From positions 62,001 through 126,000 of the forward strand of contig CAVTFG010000007.1 in NCBI GenBank assembly GCA_963734015.1: 64,000 nucleotides of DNA, given 5' to 3'. Position numbers and translations under genes: made by a program. Under the pieces are notes generated by a model. It worked only from the letters and a program-made list of their open reading frames with translations. It was not told the origin of the DNA and searched no databases. Of this stretch, positions 9,096 through 17,744 are shown one piece after another. This stretch comes from JALZKA01 sp963734015 (lineage in GTDB: Bacteria > Actinomycetota > Thermoleophilia > Solirubrobacterales > 70-9). The stretch's first letter is position 1. Each line of letters begins with the position of its first letter.

Positions 9096-10854
9096 TTAGT
9101 CGACCAGCAGCCTGGCGTCGACACCAAGCGTATCGCCGTCCTGGCTCACCGCGAGCCCCAGGCTGCCCAGGCGCCTGAGGTCCGGTGCGAACGTCGAGTA
9201 CGCCGTGTCCTCGGCAAGGCCGCTGCGCTCGGCGTAGGCCAGCAGGCCGCGCAGGTCCAGATAGGCGAGCAGGGCGGGCTCGTCGGGAAGGCCATCCACC
9301 GTCTCGCGATAGCGGTCGGAGTCCGCCAACGCGTCGTCGCCCCCTTCGGCCAGCCACTCCACGGCCGCCACGTCGTTGGCGACCAGGAGCTTCGAGCCCA
9401 GCGTGGCGTAGAGGATCTGCGCGACCGGCGAAACGCGTAGCACCTCCGCATGCAGGTCGCCGAAGCGGCGCTGGTCGAACACCGGTGCGCCGAGCTCGGA
9501 GTCGAATGACCGGGCGATCGGGCCCTGGAGGCGAGCCAGGGCCTCCCGCGCCCGGTCCTCGTCCACGTCGTCCGCCAGGAGCTCGAGATATGGCGTCAGG
9601 GTGCTCGCCGACGACACCGCGTCCGCCTCGGGATCGACGGCTTCGCGCGGCACGACAGCGAACGCCGCCTCGCCGCCCAGCGCCTCGAGCAGATCCCCCT
9701 GGAGGTCGACGTCCGAGTCGCCGCGCAGGTTCTCGATCAGGTCCGTGAATCGGGCGGCGATGCCCGGGGCTCGGACGGTGGCCTGGCGCACCAGCCCCGC
9801 GATCGTCTCGCTCGCCTCGCCAAGGCCGACGTACGCGAGCGCATCCGGCTGCAGCTCGTCCGGCAGCTCCGGGTTGAAGTCCTCGAACGCCGCGAAGAAT
9901 CCCGGCTCGGCATCGCTCGGGTCCAGGGCGAGCACGCTCCGCGTTGCCAATGGACAGCCCGTCCTCCTCCGCGCCGAGCGCGAGAGCGGCGCCCCGGGAC
10001 GCGGTTGAATCCACGAGCGGGGCGAATGTCGAGAGCTCACCGCGCGGCGAGGCCACGAACGCCTTGATCCCGTCGGCCGAGAGGTAGGCCTCGGCGAATC
10101 GGTGCTCGGGCAGCTCATCGAGCGCCCGCGTCGCGACCGAGTCGTCCGCGAGCGATTGCGCTCCGTCCGCGCCGGTCGCGACATCGATCACGGCGCGGAC
10201 CCCCTGGGAGGCCCCGAGCAGCAGGAAGTCGTCCACGACTGCGCTCGCGAGGCCCTGTCCGTCCTCCGAGATCTCCACGTCGCGGTATGCACTGGTCTCG
10301 GGAACTCCGGAAGTGATCGATTCGGCATAGCGCTGCGCCCGCTCGGCGTCGGTCGTCTCCAGCAACTGCACCCGTTCGGGCTCGGTGGCCCCGCCGGACA
10401 CGACCACCGCGGCCTCGCCCCCGAACCAGGGCTCCGACGCGGCCGCGAGCGGCGCGCCGGCTCCCACCTGAGCCAGCGTCTGACCGATCACCTGGCGCGC
10501 CACCAACGGCATCCGCGCGGCGATCTCGGCGGCCCGCTCCGCCTGCTCGGTCTCCGGATCGAGGTTCACGTGCATGTACGCGAGCGACCCGGCCGGCGCC
10601 AGGCCGATCGCGTCGTCATCGGGGGCGCATTCGTCACCGCCGGGCAGGGCGCACGGAAGGCTGGGGACGACGAGGCCGGCGAAGACGAGGACGACCGCGA
10701 TCGCCCCCGCGGCCGCGACCAGGCGCCGCCGCGTGATGATCGGCAACGAGCGCCAGAAATTGGCGATTCCGCTCGCGATCGCCCGCGGGGCGCGAGCGAC
10801 GACGTAGAGCAGGTCCGAGGCCAGGTAACGCAGGCTGCGCAGGCGGTCACGCAC
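9096..10854 (-). CDS. DUF3352-like secreted or membrane-anchored protein, frame broken
   Basis: Encodes ~587 residues in two frames. The N-terminal part (10854 to ~9955) has a short cytosolic segment and one TM helix near 48-66 (AAAGAIAVVLVFAGLVVP). A long extracytoplasmic region follows, with PAGSLAYMHVNLDPE, the kind of opening seen in DUF3352 proteins. The sequence then shifts frame around 9930-9955 and continues as SVLALDPSDAEPGFFAAF to the stop at 9096. Deleting one G near 9950 would restore a continuous protein. This points to a sequencing error or a recent mutation. The GTG start overlaps der by eight bases. Function is unknown; family assignment is moderate. Confidence 0.7.
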
Positions 10855-12199
10855 GGCGGGCGGCTCCCCGCGCCCTGCGGGTCGACCCCTTCTTCGGAAC
10901 GAAATCGATGATCAGCGGAATCCCTTCCAAGGCGTACTCCTCGCGCATCCGGTTCTCCAGGTGGTAGGCCCAGTCGCGCGTGATCACGCGGCGGTCGTTC
11001 ACCTGGATCGCGATCCGAGGTGGCGCCGTGCCCACCTGCGCCGCGTAGTACAGCCGTAGGCGCTTGCCGCGCTTGGCTGGCGGCGGGTGGCGGGCCACGA
11101 CGTCGGCCACGAAGCGATTCAGCTTAGGCGTAGGGATACGCTCCGCGCGCCGGTCGGCCAGCTCGATCGCGGTGTCGAGAACCTTCGCGACGTTGCGGCC
11201 CTTCACGGCTGACACCGTGATCACCGGTGGGCGCTGGCGGACCCGGCGAGCGATCCGGGCTTTCGTGTCGTCGAGATCGAACATCTCGCCCTTCTCGAGG
11301 TCCCACTTGTTGAGCGCGAACACGGTCGCGCAGCCGGTCTTCATCGCGAGCTCGGCCACTCGCAGGTCCTCCGTGGTGAGCCCCTCGGATGCGTCGCAGA
11401 CCACGATCGCGACGTCGGCGCGCTCGGCCGCCCTCTCGGAGCGGATCTGCGCGTAGAAGTCGACCGTCCCGGCCACCTTGGAGCGCCTGCGCAGGCCGGC
11501 GGTGTCGATCAGGACGACGTCCCGCTCGCCCACGCGAAGCTCGGTGTCGATCGCGTCGCGCGTCGTCCCTGCCATCTCGGAGACGATCACCCGCTGTTGG
11601 CCGAGGAACACGTTGAGAAGCGAGGACTTGCCGACGTTGGGACGCCCGATCACCGCGATCCTGGGGCGGTCGTCTCCTCCCTCGGATCTGCCCTCCCCCG
11701 CCGGCAGCGCCGCCACCACACGGTCGAGGAGGTCTCCGGTTCCGCGGCCCTGGGTCGCCGAGACGGGCATCGGCTCACCGAGGCCGAGCGCGTAGAGGTC
11801 GGCGATTGCGGGCTCGTCGGCCGCACCGTCCACCTTGTTGGCGACGACGATCACCGGAGTGTCGGTTCGCCTCAGGATCTCGGCCACCTCGGCGTCGCCC
11901 TGCCGGAGCCCGGCGCGAGCATCCAGCACCAGCGCGACGACGTCGGCGTCGGCGATCGCCCTCCGCGCCTGATCCTGCACCGCGCGCGAGAGCAGGTCGC
12001 CGGCGTCGAGGTCCACACCGCCGGTGTCGATCAGCCTGAACTCGCGGCCGTTCCACTCGCACTCGAGCTCCTTGCGGTCGCGCGTGACCCCGGCCTCGGG
12101 ATGTACGACCGCCTCCCGCCCGCCGGCGAGCCGGTTCACCAGCGTCGACTTGCCGACGTTGGGGAAGCCCACAACGGCGACTCGCGGCTCGCGCGTCAC
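10847..12199 (-). CDS. der: ribosome-associated GTPase Der (EngA)
   Basis: Tandem-GTPase required for 50S ribosome maturation. Both G domains are complete: G1 has GFPNVGKST, DTGGVD and NKVD; G2 has GRPNVGKSS, DTAGLRRRSK and NKWD. A C-terminal KH-like domain ends with the basic run KKGSTRRARGAARRA. The 450-residue length fits the family. The start overlaps the cmk stop by four bases, a common cmk-der pairing. Confidence 0.96.
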   Translation of the reverse strand: MTREPRVAVVGFPNVGKSTLVNRLAGGREAVVHPEAGVTRDRKELECEWNGREFRLIDTGGVDLDAGDLLSRAVQDQARRAIADADVVALVLDARAGLRQGDAEVAEILRRTDTPVIVVANKVDGAADEPAIADLYALGLGEPMPVSATQGRGTGDLLDRVVAALPAGEGRSEGGDDRPRIAVIGRPNVGKSSLLNVFLGQQRVIVSEMAGTTRDAIDTELRVGERDVVLIDTAGLRRRSKVAGTVDFYAQIRSERAAERADVAIVVCDASEGLTTEDLRVAELAMKTGCATVFALNKWDLEKGEMFDLDDTKARIARRVRQRPPVITVSAVKGRNVAKVLDTAIELADRRAERIPTPKLNRFVADVVARHPPPAKRGKRLRLYYAAQVGTAPPRIAIQVNDRRVITRDWAYHLENRMREEYALEGIPLIIDFVPKKGSTRRARGAARRA

Positions 12200-12834
12200 G
12201 GGAGGCCTCGTTCCCGAGCGATCGCGACGATGCTCGACACAACTTCGCTGACGTCGCTGCTCGTCGTGTCAACCTCGACGGCATCCTGTGCGACCTTCAG
12301 CGCGCCGTGCGCGCGTTGGCGATCGCTCGCATCCCGCTTGCGTTGGGCCGCGAGGACCGTGCCCACCGACTCTCCCGTCTGTGCGGCGCGACGACGGGCG
12401 CGCTCCTCGTCGCTCGCGGTGAGAAAGACCTTCAATGGCGAGTCAGGACTGACGACCGTTCCGATGTCGCGTCCCTCGGCTACGAAGGACCCCGAGGCAA
12501 TCAGCTTGCGCTGGCGATCGACCATGGCCTCACGAACACCTGGATGCACTGAGACGTCAGCTGCTGCTGCGGTGACGTCGGGGTCCCGAATCAGTTCCGT
12601 GACATCGCCCCCATCCAGAAGGACACGGTCGCCCTCGAAGACGATCACGGCCTCTCGGGCGATCTCCGCGGCAGACTCTGCGTCGTCGGCATCGACCCCG
12701 GCGCGGAGCGCCGCGAGAGCCACGCAGCGGTACATCGCCCCGGAATCGAGGTACGTGATCCCGAGCGCGTCGGCGACGCCGCGGGCGACGGTGGACTTGC
12801 CGGCCCCCGCGGGACCGTCGATCGCGATGACCAT
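12196..12834 (-). CDS. cmk: cytidylate kinase
   Basis: Phosphorylates CMP/dCMP with ATP. The 212-residue P-loop kinase begins MVIAIDGPAGAGKSTVARGVADALG and then YLDSGAMYR, the family's nucleotide-binding region. RDIGTVV and the LID-like basic stretch ERARRRAAQ are present. It precedes der with a four-base overlap. The upstream gap contains TATCCT at 12846-12851, eleven bases before the ATG, a possible -10 box giving a very short leader. Confidence 0.95.
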   Translation of the reverse strand: MVIAIDGPAGAGKSTVARGVADALGITYLDSGAMYRCVALAALRAGVDADDAESAAEIAREAVIVFEGDRVLLDGGDVTELIRDPDVTAAAADVSVHPGVREAMVDRQRKLIASGSFVAEGRDIGTVVSPDSPLKVFLTASDEERARRRAAQTGESVGTVLAAQRKRDASDRQRAHGALKVAQDAVEVDTTSSDVSEVVSSIVAIARERGLP

Positions 12835-12884
12835 GAGCGCGGTTGAGGATAGGTATGTCGCGAAGCGAGCTTCGCCGCCGGGAG

Positions 12885-12901
12885 GGATATATCTTGGGCT
12901 C
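12885..12901 (+). promoter_or_regulatory. promoter-like box shared with the patatin gene
   Basis: GGATATATCTTGGGCTC matches 15 of 17 bases with the segment at 37748-37764 before the patatin gene. TATCTT would be the -10. Here an SD-like GAGGAGGAGA and the cupin ATG follow about 26 bases later. Confidence 0.4.
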
Positions 12902-12926
12902 TACCGGAGCGAGGAGGAGAACCGCG

Positions 12927-13265
12927 ATGAAGGCATGGAACGTTGCCGAGATGGAGTTGGAGCGCCACCACCCGCGCGTGCTCGGCTCCGAGGACGAGGG
13001 ACGGGTGATCGTGCTCAACCTCCCCGCCGGCGAGACGATGCAGGAGCACCAGGTCCACGAGCGCGCCTGGCTGATCGTCGCGGCCGGCGCGATTGAGATC
13101 GACGACGCGGACGGTGAGACCGTGGGCGGCGGTCCGGGCCTGCTGGCGGAGTTCGACCCGAAGGAGCGGCGCCGGATCCGCGCGACGGAGGACTCACGCC
13201 TCGTCCTGGTGCTCTCGCCCTGGCCGGGCGACGGGCATCCCAGTCGGCGCTCAACCGACCAGTGA
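12927..13265 (+). CDS. small cupin-domain protein
   Basis: 112-residue single-domain protein with a cupin-like pattern: LNLPAGETMQEHQVHERAWLIV (motif 1 with His/Glu), then GGGPGLLAEFDPKERRRI (motif 2 region). It resembles small cupins that lack a recognised enzyme partner, so the ligand is unknown. The ATG at 12927 follows GAGGAGGAGA at good spacing. Its 3' end overlaps the aroA 3' end by 15 bases on the opposite strand. Predicted cytosolic. Confidence 0.7.
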   Translation: MKAWNVAEMELERHHPRVLGSEDEGRVIVLNLPAGETMQEHQVHERAWLIVAAGAIEIDDADGETVGGGPGLLAEFDPKERRRIRATEDSRLVLVLSPWPGDGHPSRRSTDQ

Positions 13266-14606
13266 GCGCAGGTCCCGTTCGAAACCCGGGTAGCTGACGC
13301 TCGCCGCGTCCATCCCGTCCACCTCGACCCCGTCCCGCGACGCGAGGCCGGCGATCGCGCCGACCATCGCGAGCCGGTGGTCGCCCTGTGAGTCGATCCG
13401 CCCCCCGCGCAGGCCGCCCACGCCGCGGATCGCGAAGCCGTCATCCGAGGCCTCGGCCTCGCCGCCCAGCGCCCTGATCGCGGCGACGACGGACGCGATC
13501 CGGTCGGATTCCTTGTGGCGGAGCTCCTCGGCGCCGCTCACCACCGTCTCGCCCTCGGCGAACGCCCCGGCCAGGGCGACCAGCGGAAGCTCGTCGATAG
13601 CCAGCGGCACCTCGCCCGCCGCGACCCTGGTCGCGCGAAGTGCCGAGTGGCGCGCATCGACCGCGCCCTGGGGCTCGCCCCCCGATGGGATTCCCTCCTC
13701 GACCTCGATCGCGGCGCCCATCCGGTTCAGGATCCCGAGCAGTCCCACCCGCGTCGGGTTCAGGCCAATGCCCTCGAGCCGCACCCGGCTGCCGGAGATG
13801 ACGAGCGCGGCAACGATGAGGAACGCAGCTGACGAGAAGTCCCCCGGCACGGTGAAGCCGACCGGCTCGAGCCGGTCCGCCGGCCGCACGGCGATCCGCC
13901 GCGGCGGAAGCTCGCCCCGGACCGCCAGCCCGGGCCCCGGCGTCTCCGTGGAGACCCGCGCGCCCGCCGCCGTGAGCATCCGCTCGGTGTGATCGCGCGA
14001 GGGCGCGGGCTCGATCACCTCGGTCTCACCGTCGGCCGCGAGGCCGGCGAGCAGGACACACGACTTGACCTGGGCGCTGGCCACAGGGAGCCGGTACGAG
14101 ATCCCGTGCAGGCGCGAGCCCTTGACGCTCAGCGGCGGCAAGCGCCCGTCGCGGGCGTCGACGTTCGCTCCCATCTCGCGGAGCGGGAGGACGACGCGGT
14201 CCACCGGCCGGCGGCGGATCGACTGGTCACCGTCGAGCGTCCACTCGCCGGCCTCCTGCCCGGCGAGCCATCCAGGCAGCAGGCGCATAAGGGTGCCGGC
14301 GTTGCCGACGTCGATCGCGAGTGGCTCGGCGCCGGCCCCCGCGCCCGGCCCCCGCAACCCGATCCCGGCCACGCTGAGGTCCAGCGCCCCCGACGGGTCA
14401 GCCTCCGTGGTCTCCACGCCGGCGCCAAGCGCCCGCACGGCATCAAGCGTTGAGCGCGTATCGGCCGAATCCAGGTATCGGCTGATTCGCGACTCGCCGT
14501 CCGCCATCGCCGCGAGGAGCGCCGCGCGGTGCGAGATCGACTTGTCGGGCGGCGGGCGTAGGGACCCGCGCAGCGGCCCGGCCGGATCGAAGCGGGCCGA
14601 GCTCAC
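13251..14606 (-). CDS. aroA: 3-phosphoshikimate 1-carboxyvinyltransferase (EPSP synthase)
   Basis: Sixth step of the shikimate pathway. The 451-residue protein carries PPDKSISHRAALLAAMADG at the N-terminus, DVGNAGTLMRLL, an SAQVKSCVLLAGL segment, ELRHKESDRI and GDHRLAM. The start is a GTG at 14606 that overlaps the tyrA stop by four bases (GTGA) and lies right before the conserved SARFDPAGPLRG. The long frame upstream is a tyrA shadow. It forms an aromatic amino acid operon with aroF and tyrA. Confidence 0.95.
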   Translation of the reverse strand: MSSARFDPAGPLRGSLRPPPDKSISHRAALLAAMADGESRISRYLDSADTRSTLDAVRALGAGVETTEADPSGALDLSVAGIGLRGPGAGAGAEPLAIDVGNAGTLMRLLPGWLAGQEAGEWTLDGDQSIRRRPVDRVVLPLREMGANVDARDGRLPPLSVKGSRLHGISYRLPVASAQVKSCVLLAGLAADGETEVIEPAPSRDHTERMLTAAGARVSTETPGPGLAVRGELPPRRIAVRPADRLEPVGFTVPGDFSSAAFLIVAALVISGSRVRLEGIGLNPTRVGLLGILNRMGAAIEVEEGIPSGGEPQGAVDARHSALRATRVAAGEVPLAIDELPLVALAGAFAEGETVVSGAEELRHKESDRIASVVAAIRALGGEAEASDDGFAIRGVGGLRGGRIDSQGDHRLAMVGAIAGLASRDGVEVDGMDAASVSYPGFERDLRSLVG

Positions 14607-15694
14607 TGCTCGGTCGCCAGCGGCGCCGCGGTATGCCCCAGCTCGCGCACGACCTCGGCCGCCCGGGCGGCGTCGTCTGAGCCGGCCACCCAGAGCGAGA
14701 TCGCCCCGGTCCGCATGTCGGCCGCCGGATAGAGGGCCATGTCCTCGATGTTGACGCCCGCGCGACCGAGGGCGAGGGCGATCTCGGCCACCACCCCCGG
14801 GCGGTTGTCCACGCTGACCCGCAGCTCGCGGAGCTCGCCCCCGGCCGCGACCGTGCCGGCCAGGCGCCGCCGAGCGTCGCCCGCCTGGCGCTGCCACCTG
14901 TCGAGACCCTCCGGGTCGCCGGCGCGGAGAAGGTCGGCGGCGGCGCGGAGGCGCTCGACCACGCGGTCGATCTCGCCCGCCACGGCCTCGCCGTTGGCCG
15001 TGAAGATGTCCGTCCAGATCGCTGGGTTCGCGCCCGCCACGCGCGTGGTGTCGCGAAAGCTCGGCCCCACCTGCGGAAGGCGTTCGGACTCCTCGGAAAG
15101 CGCCGACTGGGCCTGTTCCACGAGCACGTTGGCGATCACGTGCGGCAGGTGGCTCACCGTCGCCATGACGCGGTCGTGGGCTTCGGCGTCCACCGCCTGC
15201 GGGCGAGCTCCGAGGCCGGCCACGGCTCGCTGCAGCCGGTCGTACATGAGCCCGTCGGCCTCGGCCGTCGGAGTCAGGTACCAGTGCGCGCCCTCGAACA
15301 GGTCGGCCCGCGCGTGCTCGACTCCCGCCGTCTCCGCGCCAGCCAGCGGATGGCCGCCGATGAACCGCTCCCTGCCCGGATGATCCGCAACGGCGGCGAC
15401 CAGCTCGCGCTTGGTCGAGCCGACGTCGGTGACGGCCGCCTCGCCTCCCGCGGCGAGCGCCTCGCGCACGACCTCGGGCAGCGCGCGCACGGGCGCGGCG
15501 CAGAACACCAGGTCGGCGCCCGCGGCGGCCTCGGTGGCGCTCGCCGCCGCCTCCGTCAGGGCGCCGAGCTCGAGCGCCCGGGCGACGTTCGACTCGTCGG
15601 GATCGAACCCCACGACGGCGGCATCCTGGCGCCGGCGCGCTGCGAGCCCGATGGAGCCGCCGATCAGGCCGACGCCGAGAACCGCTATCCGCAT
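14603..15694 (-). CDS. tyrA: prephenate dehydrogenase with ACT domain
   Basis: Oxidatively decarboxylates prephenate on the way to tyrosine. The 363-residue protein starts with a dinucleotide-binding fold (LGVGLIGGSIGLAA) and has the catalytic-region SHLPHVIANVLVEQA and GPSFRDTTRVA. A C-terminal ACT domain from ~290 (LRELRVSVDNRPGVVAEIALALG) is expected to bind tyrosine for feedback control. It lies 25 bases after aroF and is coupled to aroA. Confidence 0.94.
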   Translation of the reverse strand: MRIAVLGVGLIGGSIGLAARRRQDAAVVGFDPDESNVARALELGALTEAAASATEAAAGADLVFCAAPVRALPEVVREALAAGGEAAVTDVGSTKRELVAAVADHPGRERFIGGHPLAGAETAGVEHARADLFEGAHWYLTPTAEADGLMYDRLQRAVAGLGARPQAVDAEAHDRVMATVSHLPHVIANVLVEQAQSALSEESERLPQVGPSFRDTTRVAGANPAIWTDIFTANGEAVAGEIDRVVERLRAAADLLRAGDPEGLDRWQRQAGDARRRLAGTVAAGGELRELRVSVDNRPGVVAEIALALGRAGVNIEDMALYPAADMRTGAISLWVAGSDDAARAAEVVRELGHTAAPLATEQ

Positions 15695-15719
15695 GGCCGC
15701 AGCCTATGTACGACTCGCG

Positions 15720-16745
15720 TCAGACGCGCGAGACCAGCTTGCCGGCGACCTCGGCGACGGCGTACACCTGATCGGCGTAGTCGGCGAAGGTATCCGTCGG
15801 CAGCGCCTGCGGGCCGTCGCAGATCGCCTGCTCGGGCTCATTGTGGACCTCCACGATGATCCCGTCCGCTCCCGCGGCCGCGGCGGCCAGCGACATCGGC
15901 TTCACCAGGTCGCGCCGCCCGGCCGCATGGCTCGGATCGACCACGATCGGCAGGTGAGTCATCTCGCGGAGCACCGGGACCGCCAGCAGGTCCAGGGTGA
16001 ACCGGTAGGCGGTCTCGAAGGTCCGGATGCCGCGCTCGCACAGCATCACTCGTTCGTTGCCCTCCTTGAGGATGTACTCCGACGCCATCAGGAGCTCCTC
16101 GAGCGTGGCCGTGAGGCCGCGCTTGAGCAGCACGGGCAGGCCCGCCCGCCCCAGCTCGGTCAGCAGCGTGTAGTTCTGCATGTTGCGCGCGCCCACCTGG
16201 ACAACGTCCGCAACCTCGACGACGTCGGGGATGTCGCGGACGTCCATCACCTCGGTCACGATCGGCAGTCCGGTCTGGTCCTTCGCCTCTTGGAGCAGGC
16301 GCAGGCCCTCGACGCCGAGGCCCTGGAACGCGTACGGCGAGGTCCGGGGCTTGTACGCGCCCCCGCGGAGCATCGCGACGCCCGCGTCGTTGACCGCACG
16401 AGCCACCTCGAGCATCTGCTCGCGGCTCTCGACCGTGCAGGGCCCCGCGATCAGGCCGAAATGCTCGCCGCCGACCCTGCGACCGTCCACCTCCACCACG
16501 GTTCGCTCGCCCTTGCGGAACTGCGCCGAGGCCAGCTTGTACGGCTTCAGGATCGGCACCAGGTGGTCGACGCCGGGCGCTCCCTCAAGCCCCAGCGAGG
16601 CCACCCGGTCGCGGTCGCCGATGGCGCCGATCACGGTCAGCAACTCGCCCTTGGAGATATGCGCCGAGCAGCCAACCTGCTCGATTCGCTCGACGACGTG
16701 GCCGATCTCGGCCTCCGTCGCCTCCTCTTTCATCACGATCATCAT
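15720..16745 (-). CDS. aroF: 3-deoxy-7-phosphoheptulonate synthase (type I beta, Thermotoga-like)
   Basis: First step of the shikimate pathway, condensing PEP and erythrose 4-phosphate. The 341-residue protein has an N-terminal ferredoxin-like regulatory domain (~1-70; MKEEATEAEIGHVVERI), known to mediate Tyr/Phe inhibition in the Thermotoga enzyme. The KDPGP-type barrel follows: LIAGPCTVES, RGGAYKPRTSPYAFQG, QVGARNMQNY, and LPIVVDPSHAAGRR with metal ligands. The ATG at 16745 follows a GAAAGG sequence. The open frame continues upstream but is non-conserved. It sits first in aroF-tyrA-aroA, behind a leader peptide and hairpin. Confidence 0.94.
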   Translation of the reverse strand: MMIVMKEEATEAEIGHVVERIEQVGCSAHISKGELLTVIGAIGDRDRVASLGLEGAPGVDHLVPILKPYKLASAQFRKGERTVVEVDGRRVGGEHFGLIAGPCTVESREQMLEVARAVNDAGVAMLRGGAYKPRTSPYAFQGLGVEGLRLLQEAKDQTGLPIVTEVMDVRDIPDVVEVADVVQVGARNMQNYTLLTELGRAGLPVLLKRGLTATLEELLMASEYILKEGNERVMLCERGIRTFETAYRFTLDLLAVPVLREMTHLPIVVDPSHAAGRRDLVKPMSLAAAAAGADGIIVEVHNEPEQAICDGPQALPTDTFADYADQVYAVAEVAGKLVSRV

Positions 16746-16866
16746 CTGTCTGAGCCTTTCGAGTCCTCGTCCGATACTTCGTTTCGATCCGGTAAACGGA
16801 TGTGTCCGCTCCCCCTGGATCAGCCCAGGTAGGTCGCAGCTACGGCGCCCGGCGAAGGTTTCTGTG

Positions 16867-16902
16867 TAGGCGTGGGTCGAGCGACCCGGGGCCGGACGCC
16901 TA
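16867..16902 (-). promoter_or_regulatory. attenuator-like hairpin after aromatic leader peptide
   Basis: In the minus-strand RNA, TAGGCGT (which includes the leader's TAG stop) pairs with ACGCCTA. Inside, GGGTC pairs with GACCC around a GCTC loop, with an eight-base bulge on the 5' side. TAGGC can instead pair with GCCTA, which is part of the leader's Ala-Tyr codons. GGTCGC can pair with a distal GCGACC (16832-16837). Mutually exclusive pairings like this are typical of amino-acid attenuators. No U-tract follows, so termination may be Rho-dependent or control may be translational. Confidence 0.6.
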
Positions 16903-16989
16903 GCTAAATCGCCAATAGGCAAACCACTGCTCGCACGCGGACGCACCCTGACGGGCGGTCGAGAAAGGCTGCGCGAGCTCGCGGTTCAT
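16900..16989 (-). CDS. aromatic leader peptide of aroF-tyrA-aroA (putative)
   Basis: 29-codon reading frame ending QWFAYWRFS: five of the last eight residues are Trp, Phe or Tyr, exactly the end products of the downstream pathway. This is the hallmark of a transcription-attenuation leader, where starvation stalls ribosomes on these codons. Its stop codon is part of a strong hairpin. A promoter (TTGCGC, 17-base spacer, TACAAA) places transcription start about 2-3 bases before the ATG, so the mRNA would be nearly leaderless, which fits the lack of a Shine-Dalgarno. A comparable leader (aroR) is known before a DAHP synthase gene in Corynebacterium glutamicum. Expression is not proven. Confidence 0.65.
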   Translation of the reverse strand: MNRELAQPFSTARQGASACEQWFAYWRFS

Positions 16990-16998
16990 CGTCGGAGA

Positions 16999-17027
16999 TT
17001 TGTAGCAGGGCGCGGTGAGAAGCGCAA
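16999..17027 (-). promoter_or_regulatory. sigma-70-like promoter of the aro leader
   Basis: On the minus strand, -35 TTGCGC (17022-17027), 17-base spacer, -10 TACAAA (16999-17004). The expected start site is near 16992, two or three bases before the leader peptide ATG at 16989. Confidence 0.6.
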
Positions 17028-17035
17028 TCGGCGGG

Positions 17036-17041
17036 TACCGT
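17036..17041 (+). promoter_or_regulatory. putative -10 box, leaderless start of M15 peptidase gene
   Basis: TACCGT followed by six bases and then GTG (17048) directly joined to ATG (17051). It is divergent from the aro leader promoter and close enough that the two may interfere. Confidence 0.4.
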
Positions 17042-17047
17042 GTCGAC

Positions 17048-17740
17048 GTGATGAAGAGCGCACTGGTCAGCGTCCTCGGCATCGCGATGGCGGCGGGCGC
17101 CCTGTCGCCCGCGGCGCCCGGAGCATCGGCGCCGGCGCCGCCCGACCGCGCGGCCGGGGAGCCCCGCTTTCAGGCCGATACCAAGCGCATCACGGGCAAG
17201 GTCCGCAAGAAGATCACCGGCAGCTCGTGGCACCGGGGCTGCCCCGTCCCCCGGCGCAACCTGCGGCTGATCCGCGCGACGCACTGGGACTTCCAGCGCG
17301 ACGTCGAGCGCGGCGCCCTCATCGTGCACAAGAAGGAGAAGCGCGAGATGGTGAAGGCGCTCCGCTCGCTCTTCGACGCGCGGTTCCGGATCCGCAAGAT
17401 GGACCTGATCGACCGCTACGGCGCCGACGACCACCGCTCGATGAACGCGGACAACACCTCCGCCTTCAACTGCCGGTTCGTCGCGGGAACCACGCGCTGG
17501 TCGGAGCACGCCTACGGCCGGGCGATCGACATCAACCCGATCGAGAACCCGTACGTGACCCCGTCCGGCCACGTCTCGCCGCCCGCGGGCCGGCCCTACG
17601 CCGACCGCTCTCGGCACGCCAAGGGGATGGTCCATCACGGCGACGACGCCTGGGACGCGTTCCGCGACGTGGGCTGGAAATGGGGCGGCGACTGGTCCGG
17701 GACCAAGGACTACCAGCACTTCAGCTCGACCGGAAGCTGA
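17048..17740 (+). CDS. secreted M15-family (VanY-like) peptidase
   Basis: About 230 residues with a signal peptide (KSALVSVLGIAMAAGALSPAAPGASA). A C-terminal M15C D-Ala-D-Ala carboxypeptidase-type domain carries the zinc motif SEHAYGRAIDINP (His...Asp) and the distal HFS in KDYQHFS, with Trp-rich KWGGDWSGTK between. It likely trims peptidoglycan stem peptides or acts as an endopeptidase outside the cell. The start may be GTG 17048 or ATG 17051; both fit the TACCGT -10 box. The first 100 mature residues contain basic repeats of unknown role. Confidence 0.85.
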   Translation: MMKSALVSVLGIAMAAGALSPAAPGASAPAPPDRAAGEPRFQADTKRITGKVRKKITGSSWHRGCPVPRRNLRLIRATHWDFQRDVERGALIVHKKEKREMVKALRSLFDARFRIRKMDLIDRYGADDHRSMNADNTSAFNCRFVAGTTRWSEHAYGRAIDINPIENPYVTPSGHVSPPAGRPYADRSRHAKGMVHHGDDAWDAFRDVGWKWGGDWSGTKDYQHFSSTGS

Positions 17741-17744
17741 CCGC

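Noticed and set aside
12860..12875. Terminator (GCGAAG-cgag-CTTCGC)
   Set aside because: A perfect but short palindrome with no T-run, in the divergent gap between cmk and the cupin gene, where no transcript should end.
12872..12890. A fourth copy of the dcw repeat before the cupin gene
   Set aside because: Only about ten bases (CCGCCGGGAGGG) match; the ATGAGCGACG end is missing.
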